Source: CAZMLC01 sp964567125
Lineage (GTDB): Bacteria > Verrucomicrobiota > Kiritimatiellia > RFP12 > UBA1067
NCBI GenBank assembly: GCA_964567125.1
Contig: CAZMLC010000010.1
Location: 1-54,577 of the forward strand
Direction of reading: 5' to 3'
DNA length: 54,577 bases
Shown: positions 40,994 through 50,711 of the stretch, one piece after another
Layout of the letters: every line of letters begins with the position of its first letter
Position numbering within the stretch: position 1 is the stretch's first letter
The notes under the pieces: model-generated
What the model saw: only the letters and a program-made list of their open reading frames with translations
Databases searched by the model: none
What the model was told of the DNA's origin: nothing
Made by a program: the position numbers and the translations under genes

Positions 40994-41781
40994 CCCTCGC
41001 GTTTCCAGACGAGCTGAGCTTCGGGTTTTTCACATTTGCGGGAGGCAAAGTGATAGTAGTCGACGCGGTGAATACCCGCGCTGAGGTCGAGCCATTTTCC
41101 CTGCTGTCCCTTTGCACCGCCCATGCGGCCATGCGCGCCATTCCAAGCGTGGATCATTTTGTCGTCGATCCAGAATTCCGAACCGTCGCTGGAGACCGTT
41201 GCTAAGTAGATTTTCTCCTTTTTCGGTGAGAGGATCGCGCCGACATACCAGGAGACGAAGTCAGAGTCCAGTCCAAACGGATTGACCATGGAACCGATGC
41301 AGGGCCATTTGGCGAAATGGGCACCGGGTGCGGGAGGATAGCTCGTGCTGAGGCGTTTCGCCACTTCGATGCTGGCATTGCCTGTCTTGGTGTAGAGCAG
41401 GAGGCTGGGGAACAGCTTGCTGTTCGGTTTGGCCGGTGCTTTGTCCGCGCCTTTAAAAAAGATCGATACCGTCGAGCCCTCGGGCTGCTCTGCGAAAACA
41501 ATGCCCATGACATCCGCGGGGTTATGACCGACAATGATATGCTCGATCGCCTTGCCTGCGGCATCGCGTACATCCGGGGTCGGAAATTTACCGGGCAACA
41601 GACCGCCATCCGGCACCATGACCATGATGCCCAGGTCAGGATGTTCGGGCTTCGAGGTGACTTTCACGTCAACGCGGACCGTCGCGTTGGGCGACACAGC
41701 CCAATCCGGCGTCTGCGCCCAGACGACAGTGTGCAGCGCGAGAAGAAGAGCAATGCTGAGACTTTTTTTCATGGGATCCAT
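40994..41781 (-). CDS. Secreted PA14-like protein, N-terminal part (3' end in assembly gap)
   Basis: This part gives about 262 residues: a signal peptide (about 1-22), a stretch with PDLGIMVMVPDG, and then a segment resembling a PA14 or similar ligand-binding sandwich (YLATVSSDGSEFWIDDKMIHAWNG, then GKWLDLSAGIHRVDYYHFASR). The match to PA14 is by motif (SDDGxxLWID- and LxxGxHxixxxyf-like) and moderate. It stops at the gap and probably continues as the TPR-like part at 40893-39846. It starts 12 bases after the large membrane protein gene and has no strong ribosome binding site. Confidence 0.6.
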
Positions 41782-41793
41782 TAATTAAAAGGG

Positions 41794-44700
41794 TTAATTC
41801 ATTTCGCCGAGTGCCTTGAAATAGTCGGAGACCATATCGCGGAACTCCGGCGGAGCCTCGTCAGGGGATGCGGCGGTCACAGTTTCGTCCATGGCGTCGG
41901 TCTGCGTGGCCGCGCCCATGTCGCGCGTGCTGGCGCCGGTCTCCAGCGAGGCCTTCATCAGGGCCAGTTCCTTCACAATGTTCGTCGTGAATTCAGCAAT
42001 GGCGGCCGGATTCGCCTTCTGCGCAATCGCGTTGTCGCGTGCGCGGCCCAGGGCGATCACGGATTTGAGATTGTGCGTATTGAGGCCGTTCTTGCTGGCC
42101 TGTCCGTAAAGCGTTTCCGCATTGCGCGTGAACATGGACTTAGTGCTGTCCGCGGAATCTTGGGATTCGACTTTCGTGTCGCGGCGGACAGCGTTCTTAT
42201 CCCCTTCCATGCCGCGTTTGTCAGAGTATCCGGAGTTTTTACCGCCGCCGGAGGCAACCGCATTGGAGTGACCTTCCTCTTCGACATCGCCCGACTGGCT
42301 GGAGTCCTGCGTGCGGCGCTTGTCGATGTTGTTATCGCCTTCGTTGATCTTGCCGGAACGAGCCATCACTTCGCCGTCAGACATGCCTTGTCGACCGACC
42401 TGGGAACGTCCATCCTGATCTTTGTGTTCGGGTCGCTCATTGCCGCTCTTGCCCGCCGCGCTGTAGTCCACGGTTTCACCTTCCGCGATACCCCAACCGG
42501 GATCAGGGTTCGACATGCCTTGGTTGGTTACGGAGTCGTCGGCTTTATCCATCTCCTCCTTTTCCTGCTCAAGCAGGTCGCCGATGATATCCTGCAGCTC
42601 CTCGGGCATGGTGACTTGTCCAACCGTCGGCAGCTCCTCTTTATCAAACTGTTCGGTGTTGCGCGCTTTCTTATCGGCCTCCGCCATCAGCCAGAACTCC
42701 ATCTCATCGGCTTTTTTGCCGGTTTGGGCAATGGTTTCGAGCAGCCAGTCTTCCTTTTGCAGTCCGAGTTCGGTTACGGCATTGGTGCCGGTTTCACCGA
42801 TCTGCTGCTTCATTTCCTCGTAGGTCTGATAGGTGTCCGTGACCAATTCATTGGCGGATTCCAGTTCAGGCAGGGCTTGCAGATCTGTCGCGACTTTGAG
42901 CATGGCATCGGCCATNNNNNNNNNNNNNNNNNNNNNNNNNNNNNNNNNNNNNNNNNNNNNNNNNNNNNNNNNNNNNNNNNNNNNNNNNNNNNNNNNNNNN
43001 NNNNNNNNNNNNNNNTGTGTAGGAATCGAGCTTTTGAAATTGTCGGAATCCATCTGTTCGGAGACTTGCAGCATATCCGCATGGATCTTCAGCTCAACGG
43101 TCTTATCCGCAATCTGCGTCATGATCTTGATGAACTCGTTTTCATTCTGGCTGGCCTTAGCTTCGGTGCGGCAATAGTTGATCATGGCCTCGGTATCTGC
43201 GGCCAAGCTGTCCTGCCGGTCGATCAGGGCTTGCGGCACGGAGGTGCCGGAACCTTGCGCCTGTTTCTGCGTGATGCGCAGGTTTTCCGTTTGCGTCTTA
43301 CGGATCGCTTCAAGCATGGCGGCAACACCGGCCGCGCTCTTGGCGATTTCACCTTTGGTCTGCGCCTCATCGGACATGCGTAGAATCGTGAGAATCAGCT
43401 TCTGGGCAGCGACCGCCTTTGTCGCATTGTCTGCCCGCGCTTCAGGCGTTCCCGTGGTCATGCGGTTCAGATAGGCTGAGGCTTCAGGGAAGGGGCCTTG
43501 CAACGCCTTGCTCAGCGCGGCGGCGGAGGCGCCGATCAGCGCATCCTTGTTTTTCGCCAGCGTGAGCGCATAGTTGCGGACCGCTTTTTGCTGCGTCGCA
43601 AGCTGTACCCAGCGTGTGTCGTCAAAGGTCGGTAGCTCAGCCTGCAGTTTGGTTGTACTGTCGTAGGCCTCTTTCTGCTGTTTGACGAGCTCCGTCAGCG
43701 TCTTGCGCATTTCAGCGCGCGACTGCGTGCCGGATTTGAGCTGCGCGGAGAGCATGGAGTTATCGAGCAAAATCAAGGGGCCCACGCTGCGATTGGGCTT
43801 TTCGGCGTTGTCGTACGCCACGACGCGCAAGGCGGACGAGAGGTCGAGGTCTTCAACGCTGCCGCTCCACTTGTCGCCGAATTTCTTTTTGCCGTCGACG
43901 GTCCAGCTTTTGAGCACTTCGCCTTCATCGCTGGGCTTGGCTCCGCGCTTGACGCGCTCGATCGTCACGGTTTTTAAGCCGTAATCATCCGCGACCTCAA
44001 ACATGATGGTCGGCGTGACGTTGACCGGCAGTACGGGCTTACGCGCGGTCGGGGCGATCAGCTGCACATTCGGCGAGAAATCGCTGACCACTTCGTAACG
44101 GAAGGGCATTTTGAGTTCCAGTCCCAGCGTGTCTTTGGCTGTGAGTGTAAACGCGCCGCTGCTGGTGAAGGTCCGCGTGCCGGTCCAAGTCTTCTTGTCC
44201 GTTGAAGCCAAGGCGACCTCATTCGTGTCAAACGTAAGGGTGGTATGGACCACGTCGCGGTTGCAGATCACCGTAAACACGGCTTCCGAGCTGGCGGGGA
44301 TGATCAGCGCATTGGTCAGCGCATTGAAGGTGGCTGGAATCAGCCCCGTATATTTCGGCGGCGTGACTTTGACCTGCAGCGTGTTCAGCGCCAAGGGCGG
44401 AACCGCCTGGATCGCGTATTTGTCGGTGGGATAGGCATCGCCCACGGTAAAACGATAGTCGAGGCGCGAGCTGACTTTGGAGACGCGATAACTGAAGGTT
44501 TCCTCTTTGCTGGTCGTCTTGATCTCGCCGACGAGCACGGTCGAACGCTTATCGTCCGAGGGATAGAGGTCGATGTAGATCAGCTGGCCGGAGCGTCCAG
44601 TGGCTTTGACCATCAGGTCGATGCCATCGCCTTGGACAATGGTTTTGTTCGCCGGCAGCACGTCGATAACTTTTGCAAAGGTCGGCGGACTGAGCTGTGA

Positions 44701-45225
44701 GAGGGGGTTCACCATGCGACGCATGGCAACGGTCCAGGCATCGCCCAGGATAAACGCCGGGATAATCAGCGCCAGCGCTGTAATCGCACAGGCGATTGCG
44801 CCGTGTTTGCGCAGGCGCGCATTCTTCATCTCGGACAACGGAAGCGTCTCCAGCATGGGGACGCCTTCATTCATGTAGGTATTGAGCCACGCGGTCGGCT
44901 TGCTTTCCGTAGCAAAGAGCACGCGGTTGATGAGATGGTTGTCGAGCTGGGGAAACTTCTTTTCCAGATAAGCGGCTACCGCAGCCGTTGAGCGCTTGTG
45001 TATGAGCACGCGCATAATCCAGATCACATTCACCAGAGCGATGAGTGAGAGGATCGAGGCCATGGAAATACGTACAAAACCGCGTGGTCTCAGCCAGACA
45101 TCCAGGGCCGTGAGTACAATCCAGACCATCAGCCAGGCAGCAGCCATGAAGATTACATGCTCAACAGCATGATAACGGTTGATACGGCTATTAACGGAAT
45201 GAAGTCGATGATCAAAACTGGTCAT
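41794..45225 (-). CDS. Very large DUF4175-like membrane protein, interrupted by an assembly gap
   Basis: At least 1143 residues by the printed frame. There are two N-terminal membrane helices (about 24-46 and 55-75), a third near 150-170, then extracytoplasmic sandwich-like sections (LQVKVTPPKYTGLIPATFNA; FEVADDYGLKTVTIERV). A long helical, Gln/Lys/Glu-rich stretch follows, and a C-terminal half rich in Asp, Asn, Gly and Lys with low complexity. The PPKYTG and DDYGL motifs are typical of DUF4175-type proteins beside MoxR/DUF58 genes in PVC and Bacteroidetes. A 100-N gap falls at 42916-43015, with both sides in one frame. The start at 45225 follows GTGAGG. Confidence 0.7.
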   Translation of the reverse strand: MTSFDHRLHSVNSRINRYHAVEHVIFMAAAWLMVWIVLTALDVWLRPRGFVRISMASILSLIALVNVIWIMRVLIHKRSTAAVAAYLEKKFPQLDNHLINRVLFATESKPTAWLNTYMNEGVPMLETLPLSEMKNARLRKHGAIACAITALALIIPAFILGDAWTVAMRRMVNPLSQLSPPTFAKVIDVLPANKTIVQGDGIDLMVKATGRSGQLIYIDLYPSDDKRSTVLVGEIKTTSKEETFSYRVSKVSSRLDYRFTVGDAYPTDKYAIQAVPPLALNTLQVKVTPPKYTGLIPATFNALTNALIIPASSEAVFTVICNRDVVHTTLTFDTNEVALASTDKKTWTGTRTFTSSGAFTLTAKDTLGLELKMPFRYEVVSDFSPNVQLIAPTARKPVLPVNVTPTIMFEVADDYGLKTVTIERVKRGAKPSDEGEVLKSWTVDGKKKFGDKWSGSVEDLDLSSALRVVAYDNAEKPNRSVGPLILLDNSMLSAQLKSGTQSRAEMRKTLTELVKQQKEAYDSTTKLQAELPTFDDTRWVQLATQQKAVRNYALTLAKNKDALIGASAAALSKALQGPFPEASAYLNRMTTGTPEARADNATKAVAAQKLILTILRMSDEAQTKGEIAKSAAGVAAMLEAIRKTQTENLRITQKQAQGSGTSVPQALIDRQDSLAADTEAMINYCRTEAKASQNENEFIKIMTQIADKTVELKIHADMLQVSEQMDSDNFKSSIPTXXXXXXXXXXXXXXXXXXXXXXXXXXXXXXXXXXMADAMLKVATDLQALPELESANELVTDTYQTYEEMKQQIGETGTNAVTELGLQKEDWLLETIAQTGKKADEMEFWLMAEADKKARNTEQFDKEELPTVGQVTMPEELQDIIGDLLEQEKEEMDKADDSVTNQGMSNPDPGWGIAEGETVDYSAAGKSGNERPEHKDQDGRSQVGRQGMSDGEVMARSGKINEGDNNIDKRRTQDSSQSGDVEEEGHSNAVASGGGKNSGYSDKRGMEGDKNAVRRDTKVESQDSADSTKSMFTRNAETLYGQASKNGLNTHNLKSVIALGRARDNAIAQKANPAAIAEFTTNIVKELALMKASLETGASTRDMGAATQTDAMDETVTAASPDEAPPEFRDMVSDYFKALGEMN
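42916..43015. other. Assembly gap of 100 N in the DUF4175-like gene
   Basis: Exactly 100 N within the helical low-complexity part of the gene; frames agree on both sides, which fits a true length of 1 more than a multiple of three but may be chance. Confidence 0.95.
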
Positions 45226-45233
45226 GGTGCACC

Positions 45234-46265
45234 TCACTTCTTTTGGAGCGCAGACTTCTTTTGAACCGCGTTCTTTTGCTGATGCTGATCTTTCCGCAAC
45301 GTCTTAGGACCTGTCTGGTCGGAAAGTTGGGGCTGCGTCTGCGTGTAGGCCTTGCCATCCGCGCCTTTGGTCGCTCCGCCGCCTACAACTTTAACTTCGT
45401 TGGCATCGCCGATCTCTTCGATGCGCAGATCCGCAATGTCGAGATAGCCCGTGTTGAACTCGCCGCCGTCAAGCACCAGGAAGCGGACGGAAAGCCAGAC
45501 GCAATCATCGATGTTGCGCTGCTGAAGTTCCGTGCGATCCGGGTTGGGGATGGTGATCGAGATGGTCTTCCATTGCGGCTGAAGCTTGGACATTTCGCCG
45601 GTCACGGTCTTGCCATCAAAGTAGATCGGCTGGAAGCGTACCTGTTCGCGCAGATCGTCGAGCATCGGCGAATTGCTCTTCTTGGCGCGCGGATGCCAGC
45701 GGTACCCGATGGGATAGATGCGCGAGGTCGGGTTCTTGCCGCCTGTGGGCTTGCCAGATTTCCAGTGCGGCGAATCGGAGGGCAGGACGGGATTCATGGC
45801 GAGTGCTACGCCGTTGCTCGTTTGCACGGTCACCTGTTCCAAGCCGTCTTTCAATTCAGGCACGAGGTCCGCATGCAGGGAACGCGCGGTGACGGAGATC
45901 TTGTAACGTTTTTTCGGGTTGTAGCGAATAATCGGCGACTGAATCTTGATGCCGCCGAACTCCCAGGTCCATTTCTTGTCGCGTCCATCCAGACGGACCC
46001 ACCGGAGCGGTTCCGTCGCGCTGATCCCCGCTGTCGGCGCGGTATTGCTCACCACCGTGACGAACTTGTAGTTGTTGATGTAGTGCTTGTTGTCGCCAAA
46101 CGTATAGGTCCAGCCGGCCAACGGATCTTCCGGATTGTCGAATTTGGCGTTGGGCACAAGGTTGTAGACGCTTTCCTGCGCACCGGCTAAAGGCTTGACT
46201 TGCGCATGGAGCGTACAGGCCAGCAGGCAGAAGAGAACCAGATGTGTGAGAAGTGTCGTTTTCAT
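45234..46265 (-). CDS. Secreted protein with a jelly-roll/CBM-like domain
   Basis: This 343-residue protein has a signal peptide (about 1-21). A beta-rich domain (about 25-270) opens VYNLVPNAKFDNPEDPLAGWTY, the same kind of start as carbohydrate-binding modules that bind ligand on a jelly roll, and ends GYLDIADLRIEEI, a common closing strand of that fold. The last 70 residues are a Gln/Lys-rich tail that may be disordered. The exact family is not recognised. The stop lies inside the ribosome-binding region of the large membrane protein gene, so the two are tightly coupled. Confidence 0.6.
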   Translation of the reverse strand: MKTTLLTHLVLFCLLACTLHAQVKPLAGAQESVYNLVPNAKFDNPEDPLAGWTYTFGDNKHYINNYKFVTVVSNTAPTAGISATEPLRWVRLDGRDKKWTWEFGGIKIQSPIIRYNPKKRYKISVTARSLHADLVPELKDGLEQVTVQTSNGVALAMNPVLPSDSPHWKSGKPTGGKNPTSRIYPIGYRWHPRAKKSNSPMLDDLREQVRFQPIYFDGKTVTGEMSKLQPQWKTISITIPNPDRTELQQRNIDDCVWLSVRFLVLDGGEFNTGYLDIADLRIEEIGDANEVKVVGGGATKGADGKAYTQTQPQLSDQTGPKTLRKDQHQQKNAVQKKSALQKK

Positions 46266-46270
46266 AGTGT

Positions 46271-48481
46271 TTAAGAGAGGCTGTTCATTTTGCGCAGAAC
46301 CCACTCAATCGAGAGCAGGGTCACTAATAGGCAGAGAATCACGCTGCTTTGCCAGAGTGAGCGATACTCCAGTTTTCGTTCGCGCCGTTCATTGACGCGC
46401 AAGTTCTCGAGATCTGCGGTGATCTCTGATACTTTACCATACCGCCCGCCACTGAAACGTGCAATGTTTTTCAGCACCTTATCGTTGATCGGCTTGAGCA
46501 CCAGTTCCTGCGATGTCGCGCGGACGGAGAAGAGGCAGGGCGCGGAGGTGACCTTCTTGCCATCGACATCCACGGTCGCAACCGCTTTGTAGTTGCCCGG
46601 TTCGCTGGGCGTGAATTCAGTCACATAGCCCGGAATTTCACTGCCGGCGGCTTGAATGTTCTTGCCCACCATGGCGAGCGGAATCTTGCGGTCAGATGGC
46701 GTGGTAACTTCGCAGGTGACCTTCCAGTTTTTGCGCACGTCCGAGCTGGGGACGACGAGCCGGCCCTGAAGAATCGCCGGGTCACCTACCGCGATGCTGC
46801 CGGCATCGCTGAAGAGTTCCATGTAATATTGGTCCATGTCGCCCGATGCCGGGGACATCCATTGAATGATTTGCCGCCAGAATTTCGGATAGGGTTTCTC
46901 ATTGCCCGGCTGCATGTTCCAGCGGAAGAGGGAGTCTGTCAAAACCGCCAGCACTTTACCTTGACCGTACACGCGCGAAACCAGAATCGGCTGATTGCCT
47001 GTTTTTTCAGTAATCGCCTCGGCGAGGGCGAACGCACCGCCTGTCAGCTTGGCGCCCGTGAAAACGGAGAGCACCGGCGGCAGTGTCGCCGGCATGTCGG
47101 GGTTGTTCGCCAACGCGGGATGGGCGCGACCTTCCGCAGTCCATTCCACGTTGAATTTACCCTCCTGCGCCGGAGCGCCTTCGCGCGTGAAGGGGAGCAG
47201 TTTGGCCAAGTCGGTCTTCGCGATTCCATTGGCGCCCCAGAGGCGCTGACCGCCGAGCAGGATCAGGCTACCACCTTTCTCGACATATTCGAGCAGCGTC
47301 GCGCTGTAGGGCGCAAGCGCATCGGCTTCAAAATCGCCGATAATCACGATCTTGTTCAGACGGAGCTGTTCGGGCGTCAGTTCAAAGGTCATACCTTGAC
47401 GATCACCGTAGGCGATGAAGCTCTGTTCGCTGGCGATCTTGAAGCCTGCCAGCGGCGTGATGTCTTTGTTGGCAAAGAGCGCGCGCGAAAGGTATTTTGA
47501 TTCAAAGCGCGGCGTATCTTCGACAAACATCACGCGGTTCTTGGCGTCGAGTACATCCACGGAGACGACCATCTCGTTGTCGTTGGTCTGCACTTCCGAG
47601 ATGAGCGCCGGAATGCGCAGCACATACTGCTCGGAACCGACGGCTTCGTGCGTCAGCTTGAACTGCAGTTCACGGCTGCCGCCTTCGGGCGGCAACTGCA
47701 CCGCGACTTTGTCGATCTCCTTGCCATTTTTCAGCAGCAGTACAGGAAAGGGTTCTCCCTTTCCACCCTGACCTGCAATCGTGGCCGTCAATGCGGTGTC
47801 CCAGCCCACGACGGTGCGGCGCTGCGTATCCATGCTCTCCACTCGCATATCCGGGGTGTTGTCGGGAATGCCGGGTGCTTCGAGTTCAGCAACGTAGATG
47901 GGCGCCGGCCAAGAGGTTTCCGACCAGAGTTCCTTTTTCTCGCGCGTATCCACGCCATCCGAAAGCAAGAGGATACCCGCGATCTGTTGACCGCGCAACC
48001 GTTCGAAGAGCCGATTTAAACTGAGGTTCAAGTGTGTGGATTTACCATCCGCGACAACGGCGTGGACATCGTCCAGCGTAACCGGGAAATCGAGATCCGT
48101 GTGGAAGGGGTAGACGTCGACCATGCACCGGCTGCGGAGCGACGTAGCCCATTTTTCCTTGAGAAAGTTCTGTGCGGTACTCCAGCGCGGCTGGTTAACC
48201 CCTTCGCCGAACATCTGCGTCATCGAGGCGGATTTGTCGAGCAGTACCACGAAGCGCGGCTTGATGATTTCCGTAATGGCGCTCTTGCGGCCTGGAAGGA
48301 ACAGCACCCAGACCAGCAAAAAGATAAACAAATAGCGCAATCCGATCAGCATAAAGCCGACCAGATTTCGCGGCAGATAGCGCCATCCGACGGCCGCGAC
48401 GCCCGCCAGCATGACCACAAGCGCAAGCCAGATCACGCTGGTCGGAAAACTGTGCTCAAAAATCCATTCCGCTGTAGGCAT
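46271..48481 (-). CDS. VWA-domain membrane protein with a glutamine-amidotransferase-like fold
   Basis: This 736-residue protein has two N-terminal membrane helices (about 16-35 and 43-62). A von Willebrand A-type domain follows with MIDAS start DKSAS (Asp82, Ser84, Ser86) and LLLSDGVDTREK. Sandwich domains come next, then a class I amidotransferase-like domain (about 370-520; IVIIGDFEADALAPYSATLLEYVEKGGSLILLGG) without its catalytic cysteine. One C-terminal membrane helix lies near 711-731. Such proteins sit beside BatA and DUF58 genes and probably work with MoxR. The gene is joined to the preceding one by a TAATG overlap of one base. Confidence 0.8.
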   Translation of the reverse strand: MPTAEWIFEHSFPTSVIWLALVVMLAGVAAVGWRYLPRNLVGFMLIGLRYLFIFLLVWVLFLPGRKSAITEIIKPRFVVLLDKSASMTQMFGEGVNQPRWSTAQNFLKEKWATSLRSRCMVDVYPFHTDLDFPVTLDDVHAVVADGKSTHLNLSLNRLFERLRGQQIAGILLLSDGVDTREKKELWSETSWPAPIYVAELEAPGIPDNTPDMRVESMDTQRRTVVGWDTALTATIAGQGGKGEPFPVLLLKNGKEIDKVAVQLPPEGGSRELQFKLTHEAVGSEQYVLRIPALISEVQTNDNEMVVSVDVLDAKNRVMFVEDTPRFESKYLSRALFANKDITPLAGFKIASEQSFIAYGDRQGMTFELTPEQLRLNKIVIIGDFEADALAPYSATLLEYVEKGGSLILLGGQRLWGANGIAKTDLAKLLPFTREGAPAQEGKFNVEWTAEGRAHPALANNPDMPATLPPVLSVFTGAKLTGGAFALAEAITEKTGNQPILVSRVYGQGKVLAVLTDSLFRWNMQPGNEKPYPKFWRQIIQWMSPASGDMDQYYMELFSDAGSIAVGDPAILQGRLVVPSSDVRKNWKVTCEVTTPSDRKIPLAMVGKNIQAAGSEIPGYVTEFTPSEPGNYKAVATVDVDGKKVTSAPCLFSVRATSQELVLKPINDKVLKNIARFSGGRYGKVSEITADLENLRVNERRERKLEYRSLWQSSVILCLLVTLLSIEWVLRKMNSLS

Positions 48482-50676
48482 TATGAAACCTTCCCCGTTA
48501 TGTCAATCTTCATCTTTTCCATGGCCCCTGTCTTTTTGCGCAAGACATAGTTCGCATAGGACCATTCCAGCAACGCGAGCAGGGCGACGATCCAGAGGAA
48601 GATTTCCGCAAGCGAACGCCCGTTGCGGAACTCCTCGATCAGTCGGATAAATTCTTCTGGATCGCGGGCGATGACCAGCTTCTTAATCTTCAGCCATTCC
48701 GTAAGCTCATCCGCGGAAACCGGCGTGAGATTGGACTCGGTACGATCCGTGTTGACCGCGAGCACCGGTTCAGGTTCCGTGCCGGCGACTTTGTTGCGCG
48801 TGTAAATGCCCGGTTCGGTCAGCGTCTCAATCATATAGGTGCGGTTGCCGTTATCCTTGATTGAAACCTGGATGCCGCTCGGTGAAAGGATGGTATCGTC
48901 ACTGCGGAAAGAGGGAATCGACTCCTCAGCGGGAATATTGCTGCCCAGGTGCAGATAGGGCGGTTGTACCGCTGCGCCAGCGCCGACGCGGATGAGCTGA
49001 TGCACAATCGGGAGGAAGATCGCCGTGACAGGGAAGGTGCTCCATTCGCGGTCGGCTGAGACGGCGAACTGGAAGACCCGTCCGCGACCGATCGCACGGC
49101 CCAGCATGAACGGCGAATCGAGTCCGGCAACGACCAGTATGGCCGCGCCCTCCGCAAGGTCACCAAAGGTCTGCAAGCGTTTCAAAGCCACGACCGGCAC
49201 CGTTCCCGGCGGCAGCGAGAGATTGAAATTGACAACCTGATCCGGTTTGTTGGGGATGCGCCGCAACTGACGCGCTGCAAGATCGACGGGAATCGACTCC
49301 ACCGCCTTGGGTTGCGCCGGGAGGATGGCAATGTCCTTGTAAGCCGACTCATCCGTGCGCGATCCCGGGAAGACAACGACCGTACCGCCATTTTTGACGT
49401 ATTCCTCGATACGGATAATGGCCTGGCCCGAGAGTGGAAAGGCATCGCAAAGAAAGAGCGCCTGATAGCTGCGCAGATCCGTGGCTTCAAGTTCCGAAGG
49501 ATCAATGAGCAATACGCTGTCATCGCTGGCGCCGGGTGCCAGTGCAGCCTTTAAGTACCGGGCTGATTCGCGCGGTCCGGCGATCAGCGCGGGAAGCTGC
49601 TTGCGGACGCGCAGCAGGAACTGGAACTCGTCGTCAACCGGAAGTGCATCCTGAGGAACCGTAATTTTGGCCGTATGAATGCCGGCATCTAGTCCGCTGA
49701 CAATGAATTCGGTCGTTCCCTCCGCGCTCGGTTCCGCATCGAGGTTGCGGCTGCCGCGGTTCTGTCCGTCGATATTGAGCCCGACGGAGATCTGCTTCGC
49801 GGGTCCGGAACGCATGACCTTGACCGCCACGCGGGCGTTCTGCCCCGCGAGCAGCAGCGCCGGCGCGACCTTGACTGCGGTGACACCCGCATTGTCCGGC
49901 TGCTCAGCGCCCGCCATCATGACGTAAAAGGCGATCTTCTCTTTCTGTTCGCGCGTCAGTTTTTTCTTCTGCGCACTGGCTGTGACCGCGTCTTTAGGCG
50001 GGGCATTGGTCTTTGCGGCCGCATCGTCGGGGTCCAGTTCGCGGAAGCCGCTCCAGGGCAGTGCCTGTCCGTCCGTGAGGATGTAGACCTCTTTTTCACG
50101 GCGACCTTCAACCTGTTCCAACGCCTGGACCGCCAGACCAATCGCATCTTCGAGATTCGACGTGCCTGTCGGACAGTTCTGGTTGCGGATTTCCTGAACG
50201 ACCGTGGCATGCTCGGCTGTCGGCTTTTCAATAACCGGTGTCGGCGTTTCCGCCGCGATGTAGACGCAGACGCGATCGCCGGACTGGAGTCCGCCAACAA
50301 TCTGCGCCGCCGTGTTTTTGCAGACATCCCATGCTTTGCCGCGATCAAGCTCGTAGTTCATGCTGTAGGAACCATCGATCACCAGGGCGATATCGCGGTT
50401 CGAGCGCGTCAGCCAGCCGGACGCGTTCGTCGAGTTACGGATCACGGGCAAGGCGAACGCGAGTGCGATCATGATCATCAGCAACGTGCGCAGTAGCCAC
50501 AAAAAGAAATTTTCAAATCGGACCCGGCTTGACGAATTCTTCTGCGCGGCTTTGAGAAACCGCACGGTCGGGAAGGGCGTGACCACCGTCCGGCGACGCT
50601 GGAACATATGCAGCATCAAGGGAACGGCTGCTGCTGCGAGGGCCCATAAGAAAGCTGGATTGGCAAAGACAATCAT
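48481..50676 (-). CDS. BatA-like VWA-domain membrane protein
   Basis: This 731-residue protein begins with the BatA N-terminal region (PAFLWALAAAAVPLMLHMFQRRR, with the conserved TPFPTVRFLK just after). It has a second helix at about 58-79, then a VWA domain with MIDAS motif DGSYS (Asp101, Ser103, Ser105). Sandwich domains follow, then a flavodoxin/amidotransferase-like segment (RSYQALFLCDAFPLSGQAIIRIEEYVKNGG), and a membrane helix near the C-terminus (about 700-718). In Bacteroides the Bat genes relate to oxygen tolerance. It ends in the TAATG overlap with the second VWA gene. There is no ribosome binding site at its ATG. Confidence 0.88.
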   Translation of the reverse strand: MIVFANPAFLWALAAAAVPLMLHMFQRRRTVVTPFPTVRFLKAAQKNSSSRVRFENFFLWLLRTLLMIMIALAFALPVIRNSTNASGWLTRSNRDIALVIDGSYSMNYELDRGKAWDVCKNTAAQIVGGLQSGDRVCVYIAAETPTPVIEKPTAEHATVVQEIRNQNCPTGTSNLEDAIGLAVQALEQVEGRREKEVYILTDGQALPWSGFRELDPDDAAAKTNAPPKDAVTASAQKKKLTREQKEKIAFYVMMAGAEQPDNAGVTAVKVAPALLLAGQNARVAVKVMRSGPAKQISVGLNIDGQNRGSRNLDAEPSAEGTTEFIVSGLDAGIHTAKITVPQDALPVDDEFQFLLRVRKQLPALIAGPRESARYLKAALAPGASDDSVLLIDPSELEATDLRSYQALFLCDAFPLSGQAIIRIEEYVKNGGTVVVFPGSRTDESAYKDIAILPAQPKAVESIPVDLAARQLRRIPNKPDQVVNFNLSLPPGTVPVVALKRLQTFGDLAEGAAILVVAGLDSPFMLGRAIGRGRVFQFAVSADREWSTFPVTAIFLPIVHQLIRVGAGAAVQPPYLHLGSNIPAEESIPSFRSDDTILSPSGIQVSIKDNGNRTYMIETLTEPGIYTRNKVAGTEPEPVLAVNTDRTESNLTPVSADELTEWLKIKKLVIARDPEEFIRLIEEFRNGRSLAEIFLWIVALLALLEWSYANYVLRKKTGAMEKMKIDITGKVS

Positions 50677-50711
50677 AGAAATTTTTTCGTGGATTCGTCG
50701 TTAACGGGGCT

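Noticed and set aside
40994..41141. Apparent N-terminal extension of the TPR-like gene upstream of the N gap
   Set aside because: This stretch is read in the wrong frame of the secreted protein's gene; the join across 100 N is artificial.
42073..43383. 436-residue plus-strand open frame across the third N gap
   Set aside because: It is antisense to the DUF4175-like gene and is joined only through unknown bases.
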